Shown piece after piece: positions 34,777 to 44,700 of a DNA stretch of 64,000 nucleotides. Origin of the DNA: CAWGET01 sp963821715. GTDB taxonomy: Bacteria; Bacteroidota; Ignavibacteria; Ignavibacteriales; Melioribacteraceae. The notes beneath the pieces were generated by a model that was not told the DNA's origin, did not search any database, and saw only the letters and a program-made list of their open reading frames with translations. The stretch covers positions 62,001 to 126,000 of the forward strand of contig CAWGET010000010.1 in assembly GCA_963821715.1 (NCBI GenBank). The letters run 5' to 3'. The position numbers and the translations under genes are program-made. Positions within the stretch are counted from its first letter, which is position 1. Each line of letters starts with the position of its first letter.

Positions 34777-35613
34777 ATGAATAAAAAAGTAATAATTGTA
34801 ACCGGCGCCGGTTCAATGGGACAGGCAATTGCAAGAAGAGTTGGAGCGGGTAAACATATTTTATTTGCGGACTTAAAAAAAGACCAAGTTGAAAGCGCTT
34901 CTAAAATTTTAAGCGAGGCCGGTTTCGACGTTAGTTATACAATCGTGGACGTCACTTCAAGACAATCTGTTGTATCTATGATTAAAACCGCTCAGGAACT
35001 TGGAGATATTTACGGACTAATTCATACAGCAGGAGTTTCACCGTCTCTAGCGCCGCCTAAAACAATTCTAAAAGTAGATTTATATGGAACCGCGGTTGTG
35101 CTTGAAGAAATTGGAAAAGTAATTTCCGAAGGCGGTTCCGGAGTTGTAATCTCTTCCCAAGCGGGACACAAATTAGATCCGTTAACACCTGAACAGATAA
35201 AATTATTTGGAACAACGCCCGCAGATGAACTACTAGCATTACCGATGCTTCAACTTGCTAATATTAAAAATTCGTATCACGCCTACCAACTTTCAAAAAG
35301 AGGAAGTTCGTTAAGAGTTATGGCAGAAACAGTACGCTGGGGTAAACGTGGCGCAAGAATTAATACAATAAGCCCGGGAGTTATTTTTACGCCGCTTGCA
35401 AAAAATGAATTAGAAGGACCTGAAGGAGAAGGTTACCGAAAAATGATAAATTCGTGCGCGGTGGGACGTGCGGGAACGCCCGATGAAGTTGCCAATGCAG
35501 CTAATTTATTAATGGGGCAAGACGGAGCGTTTATAACGGGAAGTGATTTTCTTATGGACGGCGGCGCAACGGCAGAATTCTGGTTTGGCGAATCGAATCA
35601 AAAAATGAAATAA
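34777..35613 (+). CDS. short-chain dehydrogenase/reductase (SDR)
   Basis: I use the ATG at 34777, after GAGAGAAAG, instead of a TTG four codons earlier. The 278-residue protein has the NAD(P) motif VTGAGSMGQAIARR, a Ser in VVISSQAG, and the active-site YQLSK (YxxxK). The C-terminal GSDFLMDGGATAEFW is typical of classical SDR enzymes. The substrate is not evident. Confidence 0.9.
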   Translation: MNKKVIIVTGAGSMGQAIARRVGAGKHILFADLKKDQVESASKILSEAGFDVSYTIVDVTSRQSVVSMIKTAQELGDIYGLIHTAGVSPSLAPPKTILKVDLYGTAVVLEEIGKVISEGGSGVVISSQAGHKLDPLTPEQIKLFGTTPADELLALPMLQLANIKNSYHAYQLSKRGSSLRVMAETVRWGKRGARINTISPGVIFTPLAKNELEGPEGEGYRKMINSCAVGRAGTPDEVANAANLLMGQDGAFITGSDFLMDGGATAEFWFGESNQKMK

Positions 35614-35837
35614 GTAAATCTTGTAATAATAAATTCTGAAATGAATTGATGGAAACATTATGCTGAATTCTAATTTACCAACGGCTATTGGATTTCAATA
35701 GATTTACAATCAAACAATATTGTTATTGAGTTTATAGCTTATGCAAATTTGTGGGGATTATAGGCCGCGAAGGTTAGAATGAGAAAAATCATAAACTGTT
35801 AATCGGTTCAGACGTTAATTAACAATAAGGTGTTCTT

Positions 35838-36026
35838 GTGAAACTTAATATTGTAAAAAGTAAAAATGAAATTTTAAGATTTTCCCTGGCGATTATTATT
35901 CATTTGGTAATTTAGCTTGTTTTATATTTTTCCATTTCATATGGAAAAACTGTATTTCTTCTATTAGTGGGAGCCTATAACATTGCTACGATTTTTGGAG
36001 TTTCGAAAATTCATTACAGAAGTTGA
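35838..36026 (+). pseudogene. broken small membrane protein gene (in-frame amber codon)
   Basis: A GTG after AATAAGGTG opens a frame encoding a basic N-terminus and the hydrophobic segment LRFSLAIIIHLVI. It then meets TAG at 35913-35915 and continues in the same frame with LVLYFSISYGKTVFLLLVGAYNIATIF to a TGA at 36026. Read through, it would be a 62-residue protein with two membrane helices, which suggests a recent nonsense mutation. The 35614-35837 stretch before it shows no gene. Confidence 0.35.
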
Positions 36027-36298
36027 TTTACGACATTTTAGAGAATAATTTGGTTTCTTGTAATAGAAGTTTGATGAGGGTTCAAAGACAATTGAAACGG
36101 GATGGTACGATAGAAATTAACGGAATTATTCAAAAATACTATATTCATCACAATAACTTTTACATTACAAACCCAATGAATAAAAACACAATAACGAATT
36201 ATAGAATTAATTATTCAGTAAGCCGGATGAAGAATTCAGTTATCAAAGTATATGTAAAAGGCAAGTCAGCAAAAGATGAATTGAATAAAGGCGCTTGA
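36023..36298 (+). CDS. doubtful small hypothetical protein
   Basis: A TTG-initiated 91-codon frame, rich in Asn, Ile and Lys, overlaps the end of the broken membrane protein gene. No ATG start, ribosome binding site or known domain is seen. The basic, Asn/Tyr-rich middle could be a degraded fragment. It may be non-coding. Confidence 0.25.
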   Translation: MIYDILENNLVSCNRSLMRVQRQLKRDGTIEINGIIQKYYIHHNNFYITNPMNKNTITNYRINYSVSRMKNSVIKVYVKGKSAKDELNKGA

Positions 36299-36618
36299 AA
36301 AATTATACCAAGCGGTTTAAACATCAGGGAATACGGTACAAATGGAGAAAGAATTTTCTATTCAAAAAAAATTAAGCTATCAAGAGATTCAAGAAATAAA
36401 ATCGCAATATAGTTTATCTGGAATTAAATCTGCGTACGAAAGTCGAAATTTCAAAAAGCAAGGCTGAAAATAGCATTAGATTGATTAAATAAATAGATTG
36501 CTCCGATGCTTATAGAATATTAAGCAGCTTAAGGTTATTAATAGATAATAATTCGCCTTTTAGCCTAGGCAAGCCGGTTTGCGGCGGAAACATATTTTTA
36601 CCCTACAATGGAGAAGTT
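36299..36618 (+). other. intergenic region with a possible 41-residue ORF at 36342-36467
   Basis: The region opens with ATACCAAGCGG, one of the recurring AAGCGG junction sequences. An ATG at 36342 begins a 41-codon frame (MEKEFSIQKKLSYQEIQEIK, then SQYSLSGIKSAYES) that could form two or three helices. It has no recognisable relatives and no clear ribosome binding site. The remainder, 36468-36618, has no gene. Confidence 0.25.
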
Positions 36619-37326
36619 ATGAAGAAATCCCTTTTAATCTTTTTTAGCTTTACAATAATTTTAATCCATATCAGCTGCTCTTCTAATAGTACGGGTCCTG
36701 AAGAAATAGATGATTATATGAGTTTATCTGTTGGAGATATAAGGGAATATTATGATGCCGATTACGATATGTATCAAATTTGGGAAATAACAGGAAAAAC
36801 TAAAAGAGCAGATAGCTTAGATGTATTCATTGGGATATATAAAAGCATCTACGATACAAGTAATAACTATCCCAGCTACTATGCAATTCGTGACGGTTAT
36901 TTTGTTTCGACTAATTTAGAAAAAAGCACAAATTTGAAAAATCCTTTTGTCGAGCATAGGTTGGCCAAGTTAAATCCAAAAGATGGCGATAGATGGCTTC
37001 AAACTGAAGGTGTGGCTGATTCCGAGAAAGTATATTTTAGTGCGGAATATGTTGAAAATTATGAAACTCCCGCCGCTATTTTTGAAGATGTAATCGGTTT
37101 TACCTTATCTGATATTCCCCTTACAGTTTATTACTCAAAGTATTTTGGCCATTTAGGAAGTTCGATGCCGATTCCCAATTCAATAAAAATTAGTATAAAT
37201 TATGCGAAAATAAATGGCAGAGAGGTTGGCGAGTTTGTTCCATTAGTCCAAAACAAAAGATTAGATAAAGGTAATAGAAACATCAAATTGAGAAAAGTAA
37301 ATATCTTAGGTCAATATATTGAATAA
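36619..37326 (+). CDS. hypothetical lipoprotein
   Basis: The 235-residue product has a lipoprotein signal (MKKSLLIFFSFTIILIHISCSSNSTGPEE; lipobox Cys at about residue 20). A beta-rich domain follows with no membrane segment. The SSNSTGPEE linker after the Cys is a pattern shared by other lipoproteins here, such as the SGNH hydrolase. The final residues NIKLRKVNILGQYIE are faintly like the end of a type IX sorting domain but are not convincing. The function is unknown. Confidence 0.75.
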   Translation: MKKSLLIFFSFTIILIHISCSSNSTGPEEIDDYMSLSVGDIREYYDADYDMYQIWEITGKTKRADSLDVFIGIYKSIYDTSNNYPSYYAIRDGYFVSTNLEKSTNLKNPFVEHRLAKLNPKDGDRWLQTEGVADSEKVYFSAEYVENYETPAAIFEDVIGFTLSDIPLTVYYSKYFGHLGSSMPIPNSIKISINYAKINGREVGEFVPLVQNKRLDKGNRNIKLRKVNILGQYIE

Positions 37327-37449
37327 ACCGCGCCCTAAAATAAGTCCTACCAAATTTGTTTGCTAATGGTTATTAATAAAGTCGATTAATATTTACAAGC
37401 GGCGGATTGCTTGCTAAAGAGTAGTCCGGCAAAATAAAAAGGCAGTTTT

Positions 37450-37878
37450 ATGAAAATCGTTAAAAAATTTATTTTGATTATCCCAATTCTTTTTTTCGCT
37501 TGCGATGATGGGCAGATTAGCGAAAGCAACAATAGTCTTTTTGGAAATTACGAAAGTTCAACCTTTATAGAACCCGGCCCTTCAGACGGCGGCGTAAATA
37601 TCTTAGAATCCGGAGGATATGTTAAAGTTCGTCTGTATGATGGTTTTACTTTTGCCGCCGAGATTTTTATTCCCGACAGCGCAGAAAGTAATTTCCCTAA
37701 AGGTTTATGGAGTTACGAAGGAGACTTTTTGTTAAAAAAGGATACAATAAATTTTATGCCCGGAAATTTTATCTTTGAACAACTTTCCCGGAAAGAAAAT
37801 GTGAATCAGTTGGAAACTTATGATGTTCCAATGCGCGGAAGACCTTTTAAAATAATATTAACAAAAAATAGTTATTAA
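37450..37878 (+). CDS. hypothetical lipoprotein
   Basis: 142 residues with a short lipoprotein signal (MKIVKKFILIIPILFFACDDG; lipobox FFAC, Cys18). A mostly beta-strand domain follows that resembles small calycin/META-like folds only in general composition. It is preceded by the TATTTACAAGCGG junction at 37390-37402. The family is not recognised. Confidence 0.72.
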   Translation: MKIVKKFILIIPILFFACDDGQISESNNSLFGNYESSTFIEPGPSDGGVNILESGGYVKVRLYDGFTFAAEIFIPDSAESNFPKGLWSYEGDFLLKKDTINFMPGNFIFEQLSRKENVNQLETYDVPMRGRPFKIILTKNSY

Positions 37879-38009
37879 AGTGGGTGGATTGATTTGCTTA
37901 GAAAATTATATGTTGTTAGCCCGTCAGGAAATGTAAAAAATTAGCGTTGTGAATTCTATCAAGATTTGTTACCATTAGAAAAGGCCGTAAAAATTAATTT
38001 GGGGTTAAT

Positions 38010-38570
38010 ATGAAGATGAAAAATCAATTCAAGAATATGAAAATAATTTTCAGTTTAGCTTTAATATTTCACTTACCGCTTCTGATTAATGCTCAAGAAA
38101 ATAAAACACAACTGTTAGATCGCGATACTCTCATTACTACCGCAAAAAAAATTATGGAAACAGCACGATATTGTGCACTAATTACACTGGATTCAACCGG
38201 TCATCCCGACGCAAGAATAATGGACCCGTTTCCGCCCGATGATGACATGATAATATGGTTAGGAACGAATGTAAGCAGCAGAAAAGTCGGGCAGATTAAA
38301 AATGATTCAAGGGTTACTCTCTATTATCAAGCCCCGAATGCAGTGGGTTATGCTATTATAAAAGGAGATGCTTACATTGTAGAAGACACATCAAAAAAAC
38401 AAACATATTGGAAGAATGAGTGGAGCAGATTCTATACCGATAATAAATCCAATTATGTACTTATTAAAGTAGTTCCTGAGAAACTCGAGGTTATAGATTA
38501 TCAGAATGGAATTGCGGGTGAGACAAAAACCTGGGCTGTACCTTTTGTGGAGTTTAATCTGAGTAAATAA
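38010..38570 (+). CDS. exported pyridoxamine 5'-phosphate oxidase-like (FMN-binding split-barrel) protein
   Basis: The 186-residue protein has an N-terminal signal peptide (hydrophobic IIFSLALIFHLPLLINAQ) followed by the PNPOx-like split barrel. Seen are MMETARYCALITLDSTGHPDARIM (with METARY here), MIIWLGTNVSSRKVGQIKNDSRVTLYY and GYAIIKGDAYIVED. The order matches general-stress-protein-26-like flavin proteins. A periplasmic location is unusual for this fold. Neighbours give no functional link. Confidence 0.82.
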   Translation: MKMKNQFKNMKIIFSLALIFHLPLLINAQENKTQLLDRDTLITTAKKIMETARYCALITLDSTGHPDARIMDPFPPDDDMIIWLGTNVSSRKVGQIKNDSRVTLYYQAPNAVGYAIIKGDAYIVEDTSKKQTYWKNEWSRFYTDNKSNYVLIKVVPEKLEVIDYQNGIAGETKTWAVPFVEFNLSK

Positions 38571-38611
38571 AGATCAGTCTTTTAAATTGTTCCGCTTACG
38601 TGTATTTAAAA

Positions 38612-38731
38612 TTAATTAGCTTTGAAAAAAGGAATATCGGCCGGATCAAGACGATGCGCCATAGCGCCGAGCGATAACAGATCAAGAGCCGCTTCTATTG
38701 ATGTTTAAATAATTATTTTTCTTGCATTCAT
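38612..38731 (-). pseudogene. decayed gene fragment with an intact translation start
   Basis: On the minus strand AAGGAGAATAAATG gives a strong start, MNARKIII, then a TAA. The same frame continues TSIEAALDLLSLGAMAHRL and ends DPADIPFFKAN. The EALDLL..LGAMA.R pattern is reminiscent of the N-terminal helices of radical SAM enzymes of the MqnC/CofG/BioB group, but the match is short. The gene appears truncated to about 40 codons. The rest of 38571-38933 shows no gene. Confidence 0.35.
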
Positions 38732-38933
38732 TTATTCTCCTTAGAATAATAAAATTAAATATCAGAGGCAATTATCAGCACAACTATCTCTTCATGATTA
38801 TTCTATAACAATTATTTGGAGCTAAGAAAATTGCTTATGGAACCAACTTAAGCTATATTTGAATCCATTATACTTAAAAAGCTAGATAGTTTTTAGTGAG
38901 TTAATCAATTCCTTCTTAACAATATCCAGTAAA

Positions 38934-40853
38934 GTGAAATCCTTTTTCTTAATTCTATTTACTTTTTATATTTTACCTCAAGCTCAAGAATTCAATGATG
39001 TTTCTAACAATGATCAAATTTCAAGATTTGATTCAGTTTATGAAAATGTTTTTATAAACACTACAAAAATAGGCAGTGAATTAGCAAGACAAATTAAGAT
39101 TGATGCTATAAATAAAAAAGACACTTTTAATTTTATAAAATCCTCCATCTATATTGCATTATCTGAGATTCATAAAAAAAATCAAGATAGTCTTTTACAA
39201 ATTTTAAAAACTGCATTAGATAATTCTCAAGAAGCAAATAATATTCCTCTGGAGATTCAATCGCTCAATGCCCTGGGATATTATTACTTCAAACTTAACA
39301 ACTATAATGAATCCTTAAAGTATTTGAAATCAGCCGAAGAACTTCTCCCGCCAATTGAAAATAAAAAGATTATAGTTCAAACATATTACTTGCTCGCCAA
39401 TAGTTACAGAAAAACAATTAAAAGAAATTTATCTCTAGAATATGCCGGGAAGGTAATTGAAAACTCGGAAAGCAAATCCTCTTATCTCGCCCGGACATAT
39501 TTGTTAATTGCAATAATGTACAGAGATGCATTAGACAACGAACGCGCAGTAGAATTCTTGAAAAAATCTATAGAAGTTAGTGAAGCAAATGGGGATTGGA
39601 AATTGTCGGCATATAATTATGTTATTTTAGCCGGATTTTTAGCAGATTACTCCAGCCCTGAAGATTCCGAGCAATATTTTAAAAAAGCAATAAATATTAG
39701 CAAAGAGCATAATTACTTTCATGGATTAGGTTATGCTTTCATGAATTACGCCGGCACTTATTTTAAAAAAAGAGATTTTAAAAAAGCTTTAGAATTAAAC
39801 AAAAAAGCAATCTTTAATTTCGAAAAAACTAATAACAAACATTATTTAGCTTATACAAATAACAACATAGCAGAAATTTTTTTTAATTCCGGGATAATGG
39901 ATTCTGCAGAGGTTTATGTTGAATATGCTCTCAATTATGCTAAGCTGTCAAATAATAAAATTGCTTTTGCAAATGCAAAACATTTGCTTGGTAAAATCTC
40001 CGAGAATAAAGGAAATTATGAGGCAGCAATAAATTACTTTAAGGAAAGTTCAAAAGAGAATGCAGTTGAAACTTTAATTGAAAACTATTCTAAGTTGTCG
40101 GAAATTTATTCATTAATTTCTTTGCCTGATTCCGCAATAAAATATCTAAAATTGAGAAATGATCTAAAAGATTCTGTTTTTAGCGCAAATACACAAAGAC
40201 TGGTAATTGATACACAAATTAAATACGACGTTCAGCAAAAAGTTCGTGAACTGGAATTATCGCAAAACAAGAATGAAAATCTTGAACAAGAACTCGATCA
40301 GGTTAAAAACGGATCATTAATTTTTGTCCTTATTGGTTTTGTAACTTTAGGCTTAGTTTTGTTTTACTATCGAAATAAAACTTTAGAATTTGTTAAAAGA
40401 ATAACGCCAGATTCTAAAGATGGCTTTGCAGATAAAAGAAAATATAAAAAAGTAATTCAGGCAATTGAAAACTCTCCGACTCTAAGTGAAAAACAAAAAT
40501 GGAACGAAGATGAAATTGCGAAAGAAATAATTAATAAATTGGAAAGACTTATGCTTGAAGAGAAAATCTTTATGAATACTGATATAAGTCAAAAAGAAAT
40601 TGCAAAAAGGCTGAACACAAACACAACTTATTTATCCCGAACTATAAACCTTAAATATAATTTAAATTTTAGCGCTTATATTAATCTTTTCAGAATTGAA
40701 GAAGCAAAAAAAATTATTTTGAATGACAAGAATAAAACCTATTCATTTGAAGGAATTGCAAATACTGTTGGATTTAGTTCAAAATCTGCATTCTACAATG
40801 CTTTTAAAAAGTTTACAGGAAAAACTCCATCTGAATTTTTAGATTCAGAATAA
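38934..40853 (+). CDS. TPR sensor with transmembrane helix and AraC-type DNA-binding domain
   Basis: The 639-residue one-component regulator starts with GTG and a signal-like segment (KSFFLILFTFYILPQAQ). TPR units fill about residues 85-410, and a coiled-coil leads to one membrane helix (SLIFVLIGFVTLGLVLFYY, about residue 463-481). The C-terminal AraC/HTH_18 domain reads ISQKEIAKRLNTNTTYLSRTINLKYNLNFSAYINLFRIEEAKK, then the second helix-turn-helix EGIANTVGFSSKSAFYNAFKKFTGKTPSEF. TPRs would face the periplasm and the DNA-binding domain the cytoplasm. The two secreted-protein genes downstream are candidate targets. Confidence 0.92.
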   Translation: MKSFFLILFTFYILPQAQEFNDVSNNDQISRFDSVYENVFINTTKIGSELARQIKIDAINKKDTFNFIKSSIYIALSEIHKKNQDSLLQILKTALDNSQEANNIPLEIQSLNALGYYYFKLNNYNESLKYLKSAEELLPPIENKKIIVQTYYLLANSYRKTIKRNLSLEYAGKVIENSESKSSYLARTYLLIAIMYRDALDNERAVEFLKKSIEVSEANGDWKLSAYNYVILAGFLADYSSPEDSEQYFKKAINISKEHNYFHGLGYAFMNYAGTYFKKRDFKKALELNKKAIFNFEKTNNKHYLAYTNNNIAEIFFNSGIMDSAEVYVEYALNYAKLSNNKIAFANAKHLLGKISENKGNYEAAINYFKESSKENAVETLIENYSKLSEIYSLISLPDSAIKYLKLRNDLKDSVFSANTQRLVIDTQIKYDVQQKVRELELSQNKNENLEQELDQVKNGSLIFVLIGFVTLGLVLFYYRNKTLEFVKRITPDSKDGFADKRKYKKVIQAIENSPTLSEKQKWNEDEIAKEIINKLERLMLEEKIFMNTDISQKEIAKRLNTNTTYLSRTINLKYNLNFSAYINLFRIEEAKKIILNDKNKTYSFEGIANTVGFSSKSAFYNAFKKFTGKTPSEFLDSE

Positions 40854-41043
40854 AATTTTAAAGTTCGCCTTCCTATCAAAAAGATATAATTCACAAAATA
40901 AATTCCAAATCTCCAACTAAGATAAATCATTTTCTTATTTAGTTAGTTCTGATTTATAAATCGAGCCAATAAGAGATTGATTTGACTGATTTTAAGCGTT
41001 TTATTTACAATTAAATTTTTTTATCAAAAAAAAAGGCGCTGAA

Positions 41044-41652
41044 ATGAAAAATGAAATTAAATCTCTATTTGTGTTAATGTTCGTCTTCTTACTAACTAAT
41101 TGCGGCGAGAGTGAATCTTCTAAAGTCACAAATCAATATCTGGGAGAAGCTCCTGGGTTCGCACAGGATTATACGGAAAAAATTACCGACATTGAAAAAG
41201 ATGCTAAAGGAGCAAATTCATTATCTGAATTGGAAGATTATGATAAAAAAAGAAAAGAGTTAAATAAAGAAGCCGAAGAAAAATTCGATCATATTACTAA
41301 ATCTCTTAATCTTCCTAAAAAGATCCCATTTGAAGTTCAACAAAAAGATGAAAAATATGAAGTTAACAATCTGGAAATCACAAACTTACTGTACAATCAG
41401 GTTGAATTAACAGCGGATATTACATCTAAGGTAACACGGACGCACATTTTTGGTTATTTGCAAGCTGTAGATGAGCAGGGAAATCCACTTGAATCGAGTA
41501 AAGACTGGGTTGTGTTAGATGTTAATCAATGGAGAAATGTTAAAGAAGGCGAACCGGCTGTTATGAAAGGTTATTTTCGTGGAGTTGAAAAATTAGAAAA
41601 TTTGGAAAAATTCGTTTTCAAAACCAGAAAAGAATATGAAAAAAACAAATAA
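41044..41652 (+). CDS. hypothetical lipoprotein
   Basis: 202 residues with a lipoprotein signal (MKNEIKSLFVLMFVFLLTNCGESESS; Cys20). A Lys/Glu-rich helical segment (about 40-90) and a beta-rich C-terminal half follow (EVNNLEITNLLYNQVELTADITSKVTRTHIFGYLQAVDEQGNPL). No family is recognised. It lies 50 bases upstream of the secreted C10-type peptidase gene and is probably expressed with it. Confidence 0.75.
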   Translation: MKNEIKSLFVLMFVFLLTNCGESESSKVTNQYLGEAPGFAQDYTEKITDIEKDAKGANSLSELEDYDKKRKELNKEAEEKFDHITKSLNLPKKIPFEVQQKDEKYEVNNLEITNLLYNQVELTADITSKVTRTHIFGYLQAVDEQGNPLESSKDWVVLDVNQWRNVKEGEPAVMKGYFRGVEKLENLEKFVFKTRKEYEKNK

Positions 41653-41701
41653 ACTAAAAAAATCATCTTCCAATTATTTTTTTAATTAAGGAGAACTCTC
41701 T

Positions 41702-44700
41702 ATGAAACTCAAATACCTTTTTATACACATTATCTTACTTTTCTCTGTTTTTAATCCGACGAATGCATCTGATGCTCGGAAAACTGACAAATTAAAATTA
41801 GTTCCTGAAGCAGTTGAACCCTTAATTCAAAATCAGTGGGTTACGTTTGAGTGGCCGTATAACGCATACAATCCTGAAGATTCCGAGGGCCCAAATGGTC
41901 ACTGGGGAAATGCTTGCGGACCAACTTCATTCGCAAGAATAATGCATTATTGGCAGTTTCCGGTGAATGGGAAAAATGCATTAAATTTCACTGATTATTG
42001 GGGAAATTACTGGAATGTTGATTTAACTAATATGAACCTTAATTACACTGAGATGAGGGATGTTCTTGATCATAATTCTTCTCAGGCAGAATATAATGAA
42101 ACTGCCCGATTGTTTGAAGCGACATGTGCGGTAGGAGAAAAAATCACTATAGGCTGGGCCGGAGACAAAGAAAGAATTCCCGGAGCATTAGTAAATAATT
42201 TTGGATTCAAGTCAAGTCTTCATTGGGTAGATAGATGGGATTATTCAAAAGAAGAATGGATAGATATTTTAAAGAATGAATTAGCAAGCGGCAGACCTAT
42301 TTTAATGTTGGGGAGAACGGAGGATAGTCCGGCTCCTTGGCAATCGGGATCGTATAGAGCTCATTATTGGATTTTAGATGGATATAATACAAATGATGAG
42401 TTCTACATTGATTATGCTTTCAATAATATTAAAGGATATTATGATGCAGATAATTTAGGGGGAATATATGTTGCATATAATTCGGCGCTTATTGGTATAG
42501 AACCCGACTGGGGCAATAAAGAATTGCAGTTAATACAACCGGCTAATGGCGGTTCTTTTTTTAATAACCAGGAATTAACGATTACATGGAACAGCAGCAA
42601 TATTCAGAATCTTAGAATAGAATTTAGTAATGATAAGGGTTACACTTGGAACATAGTAGCTGAAAATGTTCCGGCGAATAATGGATCATATTCTTTTCCC
42701 CCGACTTCTATTGCATCAGAAAATTGCAGAATAAAAATTACTGATGAAACAGATGTTAATATCAATCGTATCAGCGGCATATTCGAAATAAGAAGTCCCC
42801 TTGAAAAATCTATTAAGTTATTATCACCGGATGGAGGTGAGTATTTTTTGGCAGACAAAACTTACCAAATAGTTTGGGAATCAGAACTTATTTCGTTTGT
42901 TGATATAGAATACTCGACAGATAATGGAACTACCTGGAATAGTATAATAAATAATTATAATGATGCCTCAAAAAAATATGATTGGACAATTCCAACAATT
43001 AAGTCAGAATTATGTCTGGTAAGAATAACGGAAACGGGTAATACCAGTATAAGTTCTCAAACACCCAATGCATTTACAATTAGCGATCAAGAGCTGGTAG
43101 GCGGACCTTATTACAAAGATGAAAATACTGTTTTACTTTTACACTTTGACGGCAATTACAAAAATTCATCCGATCTTTCGGACGACGGAACACCATCCGG
43201 AGGAGGACAAGAATTTACAAGCAATTCAGCATTAAAACTTGATGAATCTCTAAAATTTAGTTCCGGAGCAGATAAAATTTCTATACCTCACAATAATGAA
43301 TTAAGTATATCAGGCGATTGGACAATTGAGTTATGGGCTAAATTTACTTCTTATAGTAACATGCCTTATCTAATAAGTAAACCCGGCGATAGTGATCCTT
43401 ACCAGTCAAATTACTCCATTCAATTGCAGACTTCCTGGGACAATGTTTTTCATGGTCTATATTTCCCGGTTGAAAATTTAAGAATTAATATAACCGCTCC
43501 TAAACCAGAATTAAATAAATGGTATCATGTAGCATTTATTAGAGATACTCAAAATTCCCAATTGAAACTAATAGTGCACGATGAAAATAGAGAAGAGATT
43601 CATACTCGATTAACTCCTTTAAATACAAATAACGTTTTACTAAATTCTCAGGATGTAGTTATAGGAGGAGGCTTTGAGGGTTATATTGATGAAGTTAGAA
43701 TAAGCAATGTTGTAAGAAATTTTGAAGAAGTAATTTTACCGGGAGCTGCTTTTAATCCATCGCCGGCAAATAATGCTTCTAATGTAGAATTTGAAAATAC
43801 TGAGTTAACCTGGAACAATGGTGCAAATACTGAAAAAATTGATTTATATTTTGGTAAAACAAATCCTCCTCAAGAATTAGTATTAAACAATGTTAATCCA
43901 CAAACATCTTATCAATTAAATACACTAGAAAAAAACACGGATTACTTCTGGAAAGTTGTATGTAAAAATAGTTTCGGTGCTTCAAATAGCTCTGTTTGGA
44001 AATTCAAGACAAAAGATGAAATTGCATCTACAATTTCACTTAAAACACCGGATGGAGGAGAATATCTTACTGCAGGAAAAACATATCCTATTACTTGGGA
44101 ATCCGAGAACGTTAATAATGTAAATATAGAATATTCTTCAGATAATGGAGCTGCCTGGAAAAGTATAATTAGTAATTATAATGATGCCTCAAAAAAATAT
44201 GACTGGACTGTGCCTGCAGTAAATTCGACTTCCTGCTTAATTAAGATTTCAGATAGCGGCAACAGCAGTTTTAATTCACAATCGCCTAATACCTTTACAA
44301 TAAGTGAGCAAGAGTTAATCGGAGGCCCGTACTGTAATGATGAAAATACAGTGTTGTTATTACACTTTGATGGTGATTATGAGAATATGTCCAATCTTTC
44401 GAATGACGGCACCGGATCAGGCGGCGGACAATCATTTACCACTAATTCCACTTTACATTTAGATGAATGTCTAAAGTTCAGCAATGAAACAGATAAAATA
44501 TTTATTCCTCATAATAATGAATTAAATTTATCGGGCGATTGGACAATTGAATTATGGGCTAAATTTACTTCTTATGGTAATATGCCTTACCTTATAAGTA
44601 AACCCGGTGATGGCGATCCTTACCAATCAAATTACTCCATTCAATTACAAACTTCCTGGGACAATGTATTCCATGGTTTCTTTTTCCCGGTTGAAAATTC

